A stretch of 21,782 bases of DNA from Phallusia fumigata (GCA_008931825.1 QXVZ01012248.1:1-21782); one strand, 5' to 3'. Counted from the stretch's first letter, positions 10,552-19,886 are shown. Notes: a model not told the origin generated them from the letters alone. Program-made: numbers and translations.

Positions 10552-12785
10552 ATGAGGATAATACTTTTGCTGTTGGTGACGTACGGAGCAGGTTGTGGTA
10601 AGTCAGTCGTTTGTAGCAGTCAAAACACAACTGCTACATTGGCGAATATTTCACAGATATAACCGAAGCAGAGGACAAAACAATTTGCGAGCATACAAAT
10701 GACACAATATGCTGCAATAAAGACCAAGTAATTCATATTATCGACGCAAATTACGGACGAACGGATAACAAGTACGTAAATTGAAAAGCTTAAGGGCCCA
10801 AAACCTACAGCGAGCATTGTAATTCGGTACTTCTAGTCTTGCATTTTTTCCAAAAAGGTTTTCGTCCTGCATTGAAAAATATGACTTATTTACGTCAAAG
10901 AATAGCTTGGTCTTATCCATTTTAAAATTATACCTATAGTGTCTTAAAATGTTAGTCAAACAAAATGTGTGTCAAAATGCATCGCCTAAATTAAAACCTA
11001 TTCTTGCCATTGAAAACGAGATATGCGTTTCTTTTTATAATTTGTGTCGAGTTTGCTTCGTTTCAACACGCAATAATCTACAAAATCGTTGTTACGTCAC
11101 TTTGGAAGAGTTAACTTTAAGAAATCGACTTTTACTTTGGCAGGACGTGCGATGAACCACGCACGAACACAAGTTGTGTTAGCAAAACATCAAAGAACAT
11201 TATCTCCGATGAGTGTGAAAATGAGCAAAAGTGCAGACTGTTCGCTTGTAATGATGTCTTTGGAGACCCTTGTGAAGGAACAGTTAAATACATCAACGTT
11301 ACTTTCACTTGCATAGGTAAAAGCGTCAGGAAAGTATATGGTTTGTAACTTTATTCAATTGTTTGGGACGATGAATAATTCTAAAACATTAGGCAAATAA
11401 CTCTGAAGTGGAAGACAAGCAGAAACTAGAAAAGTAAAAATTTCAATTGTTTTTGTTAAATGCTTCATACAGTGTTTTGACTAACGCAAAAAAAACTTTT
11501 ACCACGGTCCGTATTGTAAAAGAGTACACAAGCGTTTACCTTGGCCACAACATAGAACCAATTGTACTGTGTAATTGTAAACAATGTTTGTCACAAATAG
11601 TAGACAAAAAAAGCAGAATGGCGGTGCCTATGCACTAGGTTTAAATATGCCATAAAAGTATATGAAATATTCGGATATATTCAGTAAACCAAACATTAAC
11701 GCCATGTGAAGGGTAACCGTTACAATTTGTTTAAGTCACGTAGTACGCATTCTCAATTGCCGTGGGTGAGTAATTAATTTATGCGTTTTATTTCTAGATC
11801 CAACCACCACCCCAAATCCTCTTCAGACAACGACTGAAAGCCAACGTACAAAAGAATTCACGGAACGTTCGACTGCAACAACTGGTGAAAGTACCACCGT
11901 TACTCCTTCATTAGCTTCAACTGCTGTGCCGACTTTAGAAGCGATTTTCACGTCAACAGCAACAAACTCAACACCAAATCGCGCCCAAAATCCTCCGAAC
12001 ATTGTAAGTCGGAGATTACTGCTTGATAATGAGTTTAGTTTAAAGTCGGTTCAAATTACAAAATATAGCTCATTGCAACCTTGCGTAATAAAGTCCGTTG
12101 CCCAAACCCCGTTCCAAGGTAAGCAGCTGTAAACTTTCAATTTTTGGCAAGCCTGTTGAAACCTAACGTCTCAACGTTGCGCAGCTATTTCCGGCTTGGT
12201 GATTGATTTAGCGCAATTCTGCCGCTTTGATTTCTTTCACCGAGCGAAATAAACTCAACTCAACCAAGTAGATAGGTGTTGGCGTATATAGGCGTAATTA
12301 AAGTTTCATTTGATAAAATACAATCTCTAATTATGAAGCTTGTATAGCTGCCGATGGAACATGTATAGGATTCAAAACAAGGTATTTTGTTTTATCACTT
12401 TTACCATTAATATTCCAACCAGCCATCAGAACACAAGTTGATGTACTTTTACATGTACTAATTTTTTTGTTTTACGTTATAGGCTTTATACGTTGGAATT
12501 GCCATAGGATCACTGGCGTTTCTCCTTGTGGTGTCTATTTTGCTCGTTTACATCATCAGGAGAAAACGAAGGTCGTCGATGTTGAAACAAGGCTCGAAAG
12601 TAAACATCAAAACAGAAAAACATACCGTGGGTTTTGGAACGGATAATGTGTACACACACGAACCAAACGAAACAGGTTCTCCAACTAAAGAGGTAGTGCT
12701 TAATCCAATCTACAATTTGGACGCGCCTGAGTGCAATGAAAAGGAGGAAGTGATAAACCCAATATACGATCTTTCACGTTCGTGA
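10552..12785 (+). CDS. Type I membrane SUEL-type lectin with NPIY tail
   Basis: Five exons join in phase: 10552-10597, 10657-10771, 11144-11316, 11798-12003, 12483-12785 (stop TGA), giving 280 residues. Residues 1-15 form a short signal peptide (leucine-rich core, ending GAGC). Residues 24-111 are a galactose/rhamnose-binding (SUEL) lectin domain: it opens ICEHTN, carries the hallmark ANYGR and ends VFGDPCEGTVKYINVTFTC. The family binds L-rhamnose or D-galactose on cell or microbial surfaces. It has ten cysteines where eight are usual, the extras being in ICC and LFAC. Residues 112-180 are a Thr/Ser/Pro-rich, mucin-like stalk on one exon. Residues 183-205 are the membrane helix, followed by RRKRR and a tail with NPIY at 254-257 and 272-275, matching the NPxY motif read by PTB and endocytic adaptors. 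Most lectins of this family are secreted with tandem domains, so a single-domain anchored form is less common. Its role as a recognition or uptake receptor is inferred. Confidence 0.92.
12177..12264 (-). repeat. Dispersed repeat, copy 2
   Basis: It lies in the last intron of the lectin gene, in inverse orientation to 7766-7858. Shared blocks are the GTTGAGTTGAGTTTATTTCG end, GCTCGGTGAAAGAAA, CTAAATCAATCACCA and CCGGAAATAGCTGCGCAA. The middle has diverged and differs in length by a few bases. Confidence 0.7.
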
Positions 12786-13311
12786 CGTTTTCGTTTTCTA
12801 AGTTGTTGAAGAAAACAAAGATGTTAACTTACCCCCCGAACTGTTACCTGAGTGACAAAGTGTTTGGACTTGGATGTTGCTTAGCCTGCGAGAAAGCTGT
12901 TTTGTGCAAATTTCTTTCAAAGGCTGCTCCAGTGTTTTGTGCTGTGCCTATACCTCAACCGTTGCCTTAAAGCAGCAGTATTGAAAAATATATTGATGTA
13001 CGTATATGTAATGTGTGAGTTGTTTCTCATGTACCTTACTTTATCTTACAGCTTTCAAACCAATACAAGCAACAATTGGCCTGGTGTCAAACATTTTTAA
13101 AAAATTACTAGCAACCGCCTTGACTTTTAAACTGTGCTTGTACCTTAGTTCGGATTAAGCCAATAAACAAGATAAACATTGTCCTTGGCCACAATTGTTT
13201 CTCTACGGTAAGTTCACACTGTTTTAAAACAAAAACATGTTGATAGTTTGTTTGTTGATAGATTTTGTTATAATACTTGGCTAACGAATATGGGTGGCAG
13301 TAGTTCAACAG
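12786..13311 (+). other. 3' UTR / inter-cassette spacer
   Basis: I searched this stretch for a second set of lectin exons (ANYGR, DPC motifs) and found none. A 15-codon frame from 13237 looks like a signal peptide (LIVCLLIDFVIILG) but meets a stop and is out of frame with the following stalk. A good branch-point-like CTAAC occurs at 13281-13285 before the next exon. Confidence 0.5.
13162..13167 (+). terminator. Candidate poly(A) signal of the lectin gene
   Basis: AATAAA lies 377 bases after the lectin stop codon. It falls before the second stalk/tail cassette, so its use would end the shorter transcript there, whereas skipping it would leave the second cassette available. Confidence 0.4.
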
Positions 13312-14508
13312 AAGCACCATCTACCACAAGTTCTCAAGCAACAACTGCTGAGTCTTCAACCAGCGTTTTCGCAACAACGAGTCATTCAAGAACAGCTAAA
13401 TCTACGCACCAGTACACCACTGTTGAAGAAACAAGCACATGGTACAAAGAAAATGAAACTACCACTACAAGCGAAGAAAAAACTTCAACTGCAGGAACAA
13501 CTGAATTGTTGACTTCCACAAGCACTCCCGAACTTACATCATACGGAGAAACAACGACCAGTAAGACCAGAGAAGAATATGCAGTGGTAGGTTGAAACGA
13601 TTTTAATTCTACAATTTTAGAAATTTAAAAAAATTGACCAACTATTTTGCTTTTGGAACTTTTTATTCATAGTTTATAAGGCTTGTAAACTAAACAACAT
13701 TGAAAGTTAACCAAGATGCTTACTAAGGAACACAATCTTTACAGTTTCAAAAAAGTACGAGACAATATGTGTGCGTATATGTCGCCCTTAATTAGTTTGT
13801 CAGTAACAATACGTTTTTCTATCCCATGTGGAAATCGGCCACACCAATTTTGTAGGTTTGATACACTAAATGATTACACTACCAAGTATGTAATTACACT
13901 AAAATACCAGCTTGTATATTCCTACTGTAAAGTGTATAATATTTGCGCTTATTGCGCCGCTCTTAAATGTAGCTTATCATCCCAAAATGAACGCGTCTCC
14001 CGTAACACGATCGACCGATATATGCATGCATAAAAATACCAAACTGGGAACGCCAAAGAAAAATCATTGGCCTAGTTGGGGGAAGTTGTTGTTTGATTTT
14101 TCAATCTCTTCTTGTGTAAACACACAAAATTATACCATTACAAATGAAAACCTATGGTCAGGTTATAAAATAAAAACATTTCAACAGGCTCTTTACGTCG
14201 GCGTTGGAGTCTTTCTTCTTTTGGTGGTGTTCGTGGCTGTTTATGTCATCAGGAGAAAACGAAAGTCAATAACGTCAAGTGAATTGGAGAAAGGCAACAT
14301 TACCGACCACACAAATAGCGTGGGTTTAAACAACCATACATCTAAGCAAATAAACGCCAATAAACAAACAAATGTGACAGGACAGGACCATATGAGCATC
14401 AAACAGATGGTTTTGAATCCAATATATCACTTGGACACTCCAGAAGAGTGCAATGAAACGGAAATCGTTGATAATCCGATATACGAATCAAAATATAGAG
14501 ATGTTTAA
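13312..14508 (+). CDS. Second stalk + membrane helix + NPIY tail cassette
   Basis: Two exons are supported. 13312-13586 encodes a 91-residue Ser/Thr/Glu-rich stalk. 14188-14508 encodes the helix and tail and ends in TAA. The last exon starts ALYVG, as in the lectin gene, has a hydrophobic helix, then VIRRKRKS, and ends with VLNPIYHLDTPEECNE and DNPIY, clear homology to the upstream tail. Phases are also identical: stalk entered in phase 1, helix exon in phase 0. No lectin or signal-peptide exon of its own lies in the 526 bases between the upstream stop and this stalk. It may be an alternative 3' end spliced to the lectin exon ending at 11316, or a tandem duplicate that lost its head. The stalk acceptor (CAACAG) lacks a strong pyrimidine tract, so its exact start is uncertain. 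A strong-looking donor at 13561 (GTAAGA) is out of phase with the helix exon. Confidence 0.68.
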
Positions 14509-14555
14509 TAAGCAAAAAGATTGATTTGACCCCTGATCGCCAGAAGCTTGTATAC

Positions 14556-14561
14556 AATAAA
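14556..14561 (+). terminator. Poly(A) signal after second cassette
   Basis: AATAAA lies 48 bases after the TAA at 14506-14508, a normal spacing, so it very likely ends transcripts that use this tail. Confidence 0.65.
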
Positions 14562-15284
14562 TACATGTCCTGTCACCAGCTGCACTGATGAGACCTTGCA
14601 GGTTGAAACAGTGTGCACTGTCTGCAGCTTAGAAATCATTATTAGCTTNGTACGCTGCACTGCATACTGCTACATAAGCCGGTACTCGAAGAAGAGTCTG
14701 CTGGCATAAAAACCGGACATAGGGCATCCTGCGTTTATGTGCTGTTAATAAAAAAAAATTCTGTACAGAATTTCTTTCACCCGTATCCCACTTTTTTGCT
14801 TGATGTTTTAATTCCTTTAAAAATGCGGCTCCAAATACACGAACCAGACTTGCAATTGGCAAAGGCGATCCGATATTACTGCTTTGCTGTTACATCCTAA
14901 TTTTCCAATGTTTTTACTTGTTAGTCTTTTTTATCGTTTTTAATTTATTGGGTTAAGGAGTTTACATGTATTATGTTTAATTGTATAATGTATGAACTGA
15001 TATATCGATAGATAAAAATAATATACCACAGACTGATTTTGATTTCAACAATGGTATGTACATGCTTGAACGGTTTGTGTTTTACAATGTGTGAAACAAA
15101 CGGACTGGTGGCGGTAGGGGGCCAAAACCTGCTCTAACCTGTTTCAAACTTGTATATTCCGGTGAAAACTGCTGCAAAACTGGTTGATTTTTCATTTTTT
15201 GACTCAACCAAAACTTAGTTTACAACTTAGAAATGTTTTTCCAAGGATAACCTACCTTAATGTACATTGAAGAAATTGGGTGGG
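14562..15284. other. Convergent 3' region with one ambiguous base
   Basis: No supported gene. Position 14649 is N. On the minus strand AATAAA occurs at 14949-14944, about 340 bases after the stop of the minus-strand gene, so 14930-15284 is probably its 3' UTR. The 78-codon minus frame 14862-14629 crosses the N and resembles nothing I recognise. Confidence 0.45.
14944..14949 (-). terminator. Candidate poly(A) signal, minus-strand gene
   Basis: TTTATT on the plus strand reads AATAAA on the minus strand. Its distance from the stop at 15285 is reasonable for a 3' UTR. Confidence 0.35.
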
Positions 15285-16464
15285 TCATGGCCCCTTACCA
15301 GGTTGATTTAGAGTTTGGTTTGCAGATGGGTTTTCATAAATTTCATTTGATGAATCAGGTTGATTTAGAGCTTGGTTAGCAGATGGGTTTCCATAAATTT
15401 CATTTGATGAATCAGGTTGATTTAGAGCGTGGTTTGCAGATCGGCTGTCACATTCGCCATGGACTCCGACAACAGTGGTTTGTGGAGAGATAGTAGACCG
15501 GCTGTGCTCTGATGCAACACCAAACATGGATAGTTCTGTTTTAGACTTACCTACAGTTTGTTCATCCTTCTTCACCTTAAACTTTTTTTTCGCTCTGAAG
15601 AGGATCTGACACTTCCAGCATCTTAACCTGCACATTGGTTTCATTTTTTTTATTTGGGCAGTGTCTTGCGTGGCAGACTGGATATAGATTGAGGGTTGTC
15701 TGATTAGTCGTCCGGTTCTGTACTTTAAAGTTAGCTTTGCGGGCAAGCTGATAAACCGGAAGTCCACTGGATGAGTAATCACCCAGCAGCAGTAGTTTGG
15801 ATCAACAACAACGAGGGAACCTGCGTAAAAAGCAAACAACTTGAATTTACATGGATCTTAACGTGCCAAGTAGGGTAGAATTTGGGCGCCATGTAGACCT
15901 TATAATCATTTAATGAAACGCACACAACAAAACGACAGTTTCCATCTGTTTATATTTTACTTTAAGAACTAAACTATATTAACAAAATGGCAGTTTTATG
16001 GTGGGTTTGGTGTAGTTGCCCCTTCTACTTAAAAGCTTTTACCTGGTAGATCTTGTTTCTGATTTAAGGCCAAACCAATACCATATGTTTGCTGTAAGAT
16101 TTTCGGGAGTTTCCACAACCTCATCTAATATATGCAAACAGAGTTGTTTTTTGTCAAAAAATTACGTCATTTCGTTGAAATATCACATAACCAACCTTTA
16201 TCAGATAACAAAGCTGGACAGTTTAACATTTGTTTTTCGGCCAGCGAGTGATCACAACACCTTGTCTGTAGAGACAAACAAAAATGCGTTATGTAAACAT
16301 TCTTTTCTACTATTCAGGAACAATTTCAGGATTTAGGAAGAAACATACGAAAACAATATGTTTGTCATGACTTACATCTGTCCCATTTCCATGCCAAACT
16401 TGTGATAAAAATCCAGTTTCGGTTGAGGTGAACGTTAACCAACACCCTACGGACAAAACCAAAG
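15285..16464 (-). CDS. Unrecognised protein with tyrosine-containing C-terminal repeats, 5'-partial
   Basis: Two minus-strand exons are proposed: 16464-16376 (acceptor TTAACAG, donor GTAAGT) and 15820-15285 (acceptor TTTTACGCAG, stop TGA), joining in phase to give about 207 residues. I do not recognise the family. The last exon has a DPNYCCW segment, then a Cys/Lys-rich stretch (CRLRCWKC, RAKKKFKVKK) like a juxtamembrane or nuclear basic patch. It ends with two and a half copies of a 19-residue repeat containing SSNEIYENPSANQ. These tyrosine motifs resemble receptor-tail phosphosites, but I see no membrane helix in these exons. Alternatives: the last exon may splice out at 15299, where GTAAGG follows the final repeat; the upstream exon also reads well in another frame that would stop early. 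The long open frame and the 57-base repeat period favour coding. Confidence 0.42.
15301..15444 (-). repeat. 57-base tandem repeat in coding frame
   Basis: Units start at 15301, 15358 and 15415 (third partial), each opening GGTTGATTTAGAG on the plus strand. The period of 57 is a multiple of three, so each unit adds 19 residues without breaking the frame. The units are nearly identical, which points to recent expansion. Confidence 0.88.
15821..16375 (-). other. Intron of the minus-strand gene
   Basis: This is the interval between the two proposed exons. The plus-strand frame 16016-16336 is open for 106 codons but has no motif, start context or splice partner, so it is not listed as a gene. Confidence 0.35.
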
Positions 16465-18257
16465 CTGTTAACAAACAACCCTGAATCGGTTGATTTAAAA
16501 TGTTCAGGTCAAGATATCTGCGAAAGTATAACGTTTGTTAAGCGAAGGAATAGCTGGCAGTAAATAGGCCCATCTTTTCCAGGAGTCGAGCATAAATGAA
16601 TTTAGCGATAAGTGCCTCAAAAAATTAAAAAATTTTAAATCTTCATGAAACCCAGTGTTGGGTCAAGATTGTTTATAAACAGTGCAAAAAGACTGAAGGT
16701 GGCAGTACGCAGGATCCGTTTTCGTCCGTTTCGGTCTGTCATCCGCACACGTGCGTAAACGCAACGCCGTGCGACGGAATAGAACATGTTCTATTTTTGC
16801 GAACACAAGCATGTGATTTTTGGTTCAGTTGTAGTGCTGATCTGAGACACAGTTCTGCATAGGTTGATTTGTGTCAGTTGTTTTGCTCAAACAACGTGGA
16901 AACTTGTTTCCAATGAATAGTAGCGAAATAATGGGCAAGGTTTCAGTTCTGAAATGGCAAAAAAAGTTAAAGAAAGCTGTCAGTGAAGCAACAGGTTACA
17001 AAAACTTTGCACTGTTTTATAATTGATAATGCTTTTAAAATTACAAGCCAATTTTATTGTTTGTAGACACTCAAGTATTCGTATATATTTCTGCTACAAA
17101 TATTTAAAACAGTGAATTGTGTACCCAAAATTGCAAGGTATTCTAATTTGTTCATTTTTAGAAAGCTTTCATTGCTCAATTTCGATGAAGGAAATTAGCA
17201 AGAAAAAATAAATGGACTAGTTGAAGAGAAACCTGCTCTGAATTATGTGAAAGATCCCATGCACTCTGATAAAACATACTTTACCTGATAAAGTATGCTA
17301 AATTACTTTAGCTCTGATAAACATGATGTATGGGATTCAATTGGAAAGGAGATTGGCCTATATGTTTTTAACATCCCAATGGAAATTTTTTAAGCAATGA
17401 TTCACATTTTTATGAGTGCAGTAAACAAACCTGAAAAGTCAAAAGCAACAAATGAGTCTTCTCTTTTGAATTTACCCACAGAAGCACACTTAAAAAAATG
17501 AAAGCCATAAAATGCCACAAACCTTGACTGGTGGACCACCGAATACAGTCAACAGAAAATGCAGACGAAAACCAAACAAAATTGATTTCATGGTGAGATT
17601 ATTTTGTGCTTTTTGCTTTTAGTTTTTCCTGATTGAGTCCAAAAAACTGAAACAATATTGTACTATTTAAATTAATTTGTTCGTATTTTATATTTTCAGG
17701 TCATTGTTTTGTGGATAAAACTTAGTGAGGTAACAACCAGCACCTTGGCAACACAAATTCAATACATTTCAGCTACTAGTACTGGTGTTGTGTTTAATTA
17801 TTCTAAAATAAGTAAGGAAGAGTTAGGCCAGTGCCAAAAATATGTACAAAGCTTTTATTGAAATAAATGAAGTTCTTCAAAAGTATCAAGCAGATGAGTC
17901 TGTATAAATAGACCAAAAATCCTTTCAGTGTTTATGCATTTCTGTTTTTACACATTCACTTCAGTGTTTACTCTTATTCAACCTCAAAATATTGGTTCTA
18001 CCTACTGTACACTAAGTGTTATTTTGACATATATTGATTTGGTGCGATATGTATTTTTTTTCATGTCCACATTATGTCCATAATATTTTTCTGTTGCAAC
18101 CAAACGTGCAAAACCACTGTTGCCTTAGCAACCTGTATGGATGTATGCACACCAGGTATCATGGTCGTTCTCAAAACATGCCATCTTGTGCAAGAATACC
18201 AAAAGCATTTTCTAAAAATTGATCAAAAATAATGTATTGATTTGTTGTGAGTACCTA
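16465..18257. other. Transposon-derived or intergenic DNA
   Basis: No intact gene. It includes a GC-rich block (16709-16778) and a 16-base perfect palindrome centred on AGAACATGTTCT (16779-16794). A hairpin lies at 17275-17297 inside a 7-base outer match. The plus-strand stretch 17760-17907 has short frames that would connect only through frameshifts, so it may be a decayed accessory gene of the neighbouring transposon. Confidence 0.4.
16779..16794. repeat. 16-base perfect palindrome
   Basis: ATAGAACATGTTCTAT reads the same on both strands. It ends a GC-rich, CpG-containing stretch that stands out from its AT-rich surroundings. Together they may be the terminal or promoter region of the decayed Harbinger-type element seen at 18258-18485, but I could not find a matching inverted end. 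Confidence 0.5.
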
Positions 18258-18485
18258 CCTATACATTGACGGGCTCTCAATCTGTAGTGGAAACTCTTTT
18301 GTTACAGACAATTCTCGATCTGGATAAGGTTTTAACAACCACAGTATCAATGGAAAAGCTTTGTCATCAACAATGCAGTATGGGACTTTAACATTTGCTA
18401 ATGGAAGGGTAGATGTTGGTGGAATACTTGAATCTCCTTCCAACCATTTAGCTTCAACAAATTTGCAAAAATCCCACCATATTAA
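18258..18485 (-). pseudogene. PIF/Harbinger (DDE_Tnp_4) transposase fragment
   Basis: Three short blocks on the minus strand match the family in order but in different frames. YGGIFAN (18481-18461) corresponds to the SDGGxFxN block. GDSSIPP and VPYCIVDDKAFPL followed by KPYPDREL correspond to the VPY.IVGDEAFPL..LMRPYPG block, which holds the second catalytic Asp. FHYRLRARQCI (about 18297-18261) corresponds to the FNYRLSRARR block just before the catalytic Glu. Frame changes near 18458 and 18305 separate them. The GAIDG block with the first catalytic Asp and the Glu itself are not seen, so this is a dead remnant. The open 86-codon frame 18515-18255 covers most of it. Confidence 0.75.
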
Positions 18486-18519
18486 ACCACACAACACCAC
18501 TGTTCGAACACACAAAGTT

Positions 18520-19382
18520 GTAAAAAATTGATCGTTTTAAAGTTGTAACTACAGGATCATCCAACTAAATGCAAGTTACTGACATAAAGCCTAGCATAAA
18601 AATATTATTTTCGTAAAAAAAGAACTTGCAGTCTTCCTTTGCTTACATCACTCAGCATTCCAAGTGCACAGTCAAAAGAGTGTAGCTTCGAGTTTGATGC
18701 AGTCAAGCAAAACGTCGCACCATTTCCAATCCAGTGTACAGCACTTTTGGAACGTAAATTCGTCCAGTGATGCAATAACGTATGTTAACTTACCCACTAA
18801 AAATGTCGACTAAATTAGTGAATGCCTTCCAGTTAGAAGTACAAGTTAATGATTTTATCCATTAAGAAAATGCTTTTCATCATCATTGTTTACAAAAAAG
18901 AATAAATAGTAACATAATTTGCATTATCATTAACTTACTTGTGTTTTGCATTGTGGAATATCAACCGCTGTGGGATATGATGTATTTTTTTTAATGTTCT
19001 CTGTTGCTTTCTAGGCTTAAATTCACTCCTGAGCAAATGGTGGGACTGCAAGTAAGACCTTCCACATCTTTAAAAACTTTTCCATTTTATAAATTAACAA
19101 AAATACTTTTCCTTGCCAGGAGACATTTTTCTGCAGATTGTAAAACAATGTTACTTACTTACACAACGTAAGCCTGCGGTATATACTGTGGTCCGCTCCA
19201 AATGTTTGAGAAGGGTTGGTAGCACCACACGGGCAGTCACCATACTGGCATCTCGTTACTCGGTGATCTGGAACGACATCTCGTGACTCGGTCATCCGCA
19301 ACGTGTGACGCCAAGCTTTGACAAGAAAAAAAGAAATCACAACAAGATCCATAAAAGTGAAAACATAGATGTTTTTTTCACG
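18520..19382. other. Intergenic, flank of foldback element
   Basis: No supported gene. Its right part already holds partial copies of the foldback unit: GGTAGCACCACACGGGCA near 19211 and a stretch at 19345-19382 that recurs at about 19530-19570. The minus frame 19352-19155 falls in this repeat and is not considered a gene. Confidence 0.45.
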
Positions 19383-19886
19383 TTAAGACTGCCTAACTTG
19401 CGGTAGCATTCGGTCACCACACGGGCTTCCAACGGACGATATACCTTGCGCTACGTTTTGCTTTGTATTTATCGAAACATACACGTTTCTGCTCTAAAAA
19501 TGCAATCTTCTTGAAGCAAAAGCATAACAGGACCCATATATATGTGAAAACATTGATGTTTATTGCACGTTAAGACTGCCTAACAGGGTGGTAGCATTCG
19601 GTCACCACACGGGCACTTCAAAAAGCCACTACGAGGGCTTTTACGTAAATGCTACCACCCAGTTAGGCAGCGTTAACTTCCAATAAACATCAATATTTTC
19701 GTATGTATGTGTCCTGTTATGCTTTTGCTTCAAGAAGATTGCATTTTTAGAGCAAAAACGTGCATGTTTTTACGAAACCAATACAAAACGTAGCGCAAGG
19801 TATATCGTCCGCTGGAAGACCGTGTGGGGACTTTTTTGAGTGCCCCTGTGGTGACCGAATGCTACCACGCTGTTAGGCAGTCTTAA
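19383..19886. mobile_element. Foldback (long inverted-repeat) element
   Basis: Two arms of about 245 bases fold around a hinge at 19628-19635, where AAAAGCC faces GGCTTTT. The outer ends read TTAAGACTGCCTAAC (19383) and GTTAGGCAGTCTTAA (to 19886). A terminal unit, TTAAGACTGCCTAAC followed by GGTAGCATTCGGTCACCAC, occurs at 19383 and again at 19570 in direct orientation. It occurs inverted at about 19840-19886 and truncated at about 19648-19676. Arm interiors match with scattered changes. No transposase frame is inside, so if mobile it is non-autonomous. Confidence 0.85.

Noticed and set aside
13237..13284. Signal-peptide-like 15-codon frame before the second stalk
   Set aside because: It terminates before the stalk, is in another frame, and has no donor site that could bridge it in phase.
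13716..14187. Long plus-strand frames between the second stalk exon and its tail exon, one continuous with the tail
   Set aside because: The sequence is low-quality as protein, and the tail exon has a good acceptor at 14187 matching the homologous exon border at 12482. I treat this stretch as intron, though retention cannot be excluded.
14629..14862. 78-codon minus frame crossing the ambiguous base
   Set aside because: It spans the N at 14649, has no recognisable content, and lies downstream of a likely poly(A) signal of the minus-strand gene.
16016..16336. 106-codon plus-strand frame
   Set aside because: No start context, motif or splice partner; it lies within the proposed intron of the minus-strand gene.
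19155..19352. 65-codon minus frame with CPCGA-type cysteines
   Set aside because: It coincides with a partial copy of the foldback unit and is explained by the repeat.
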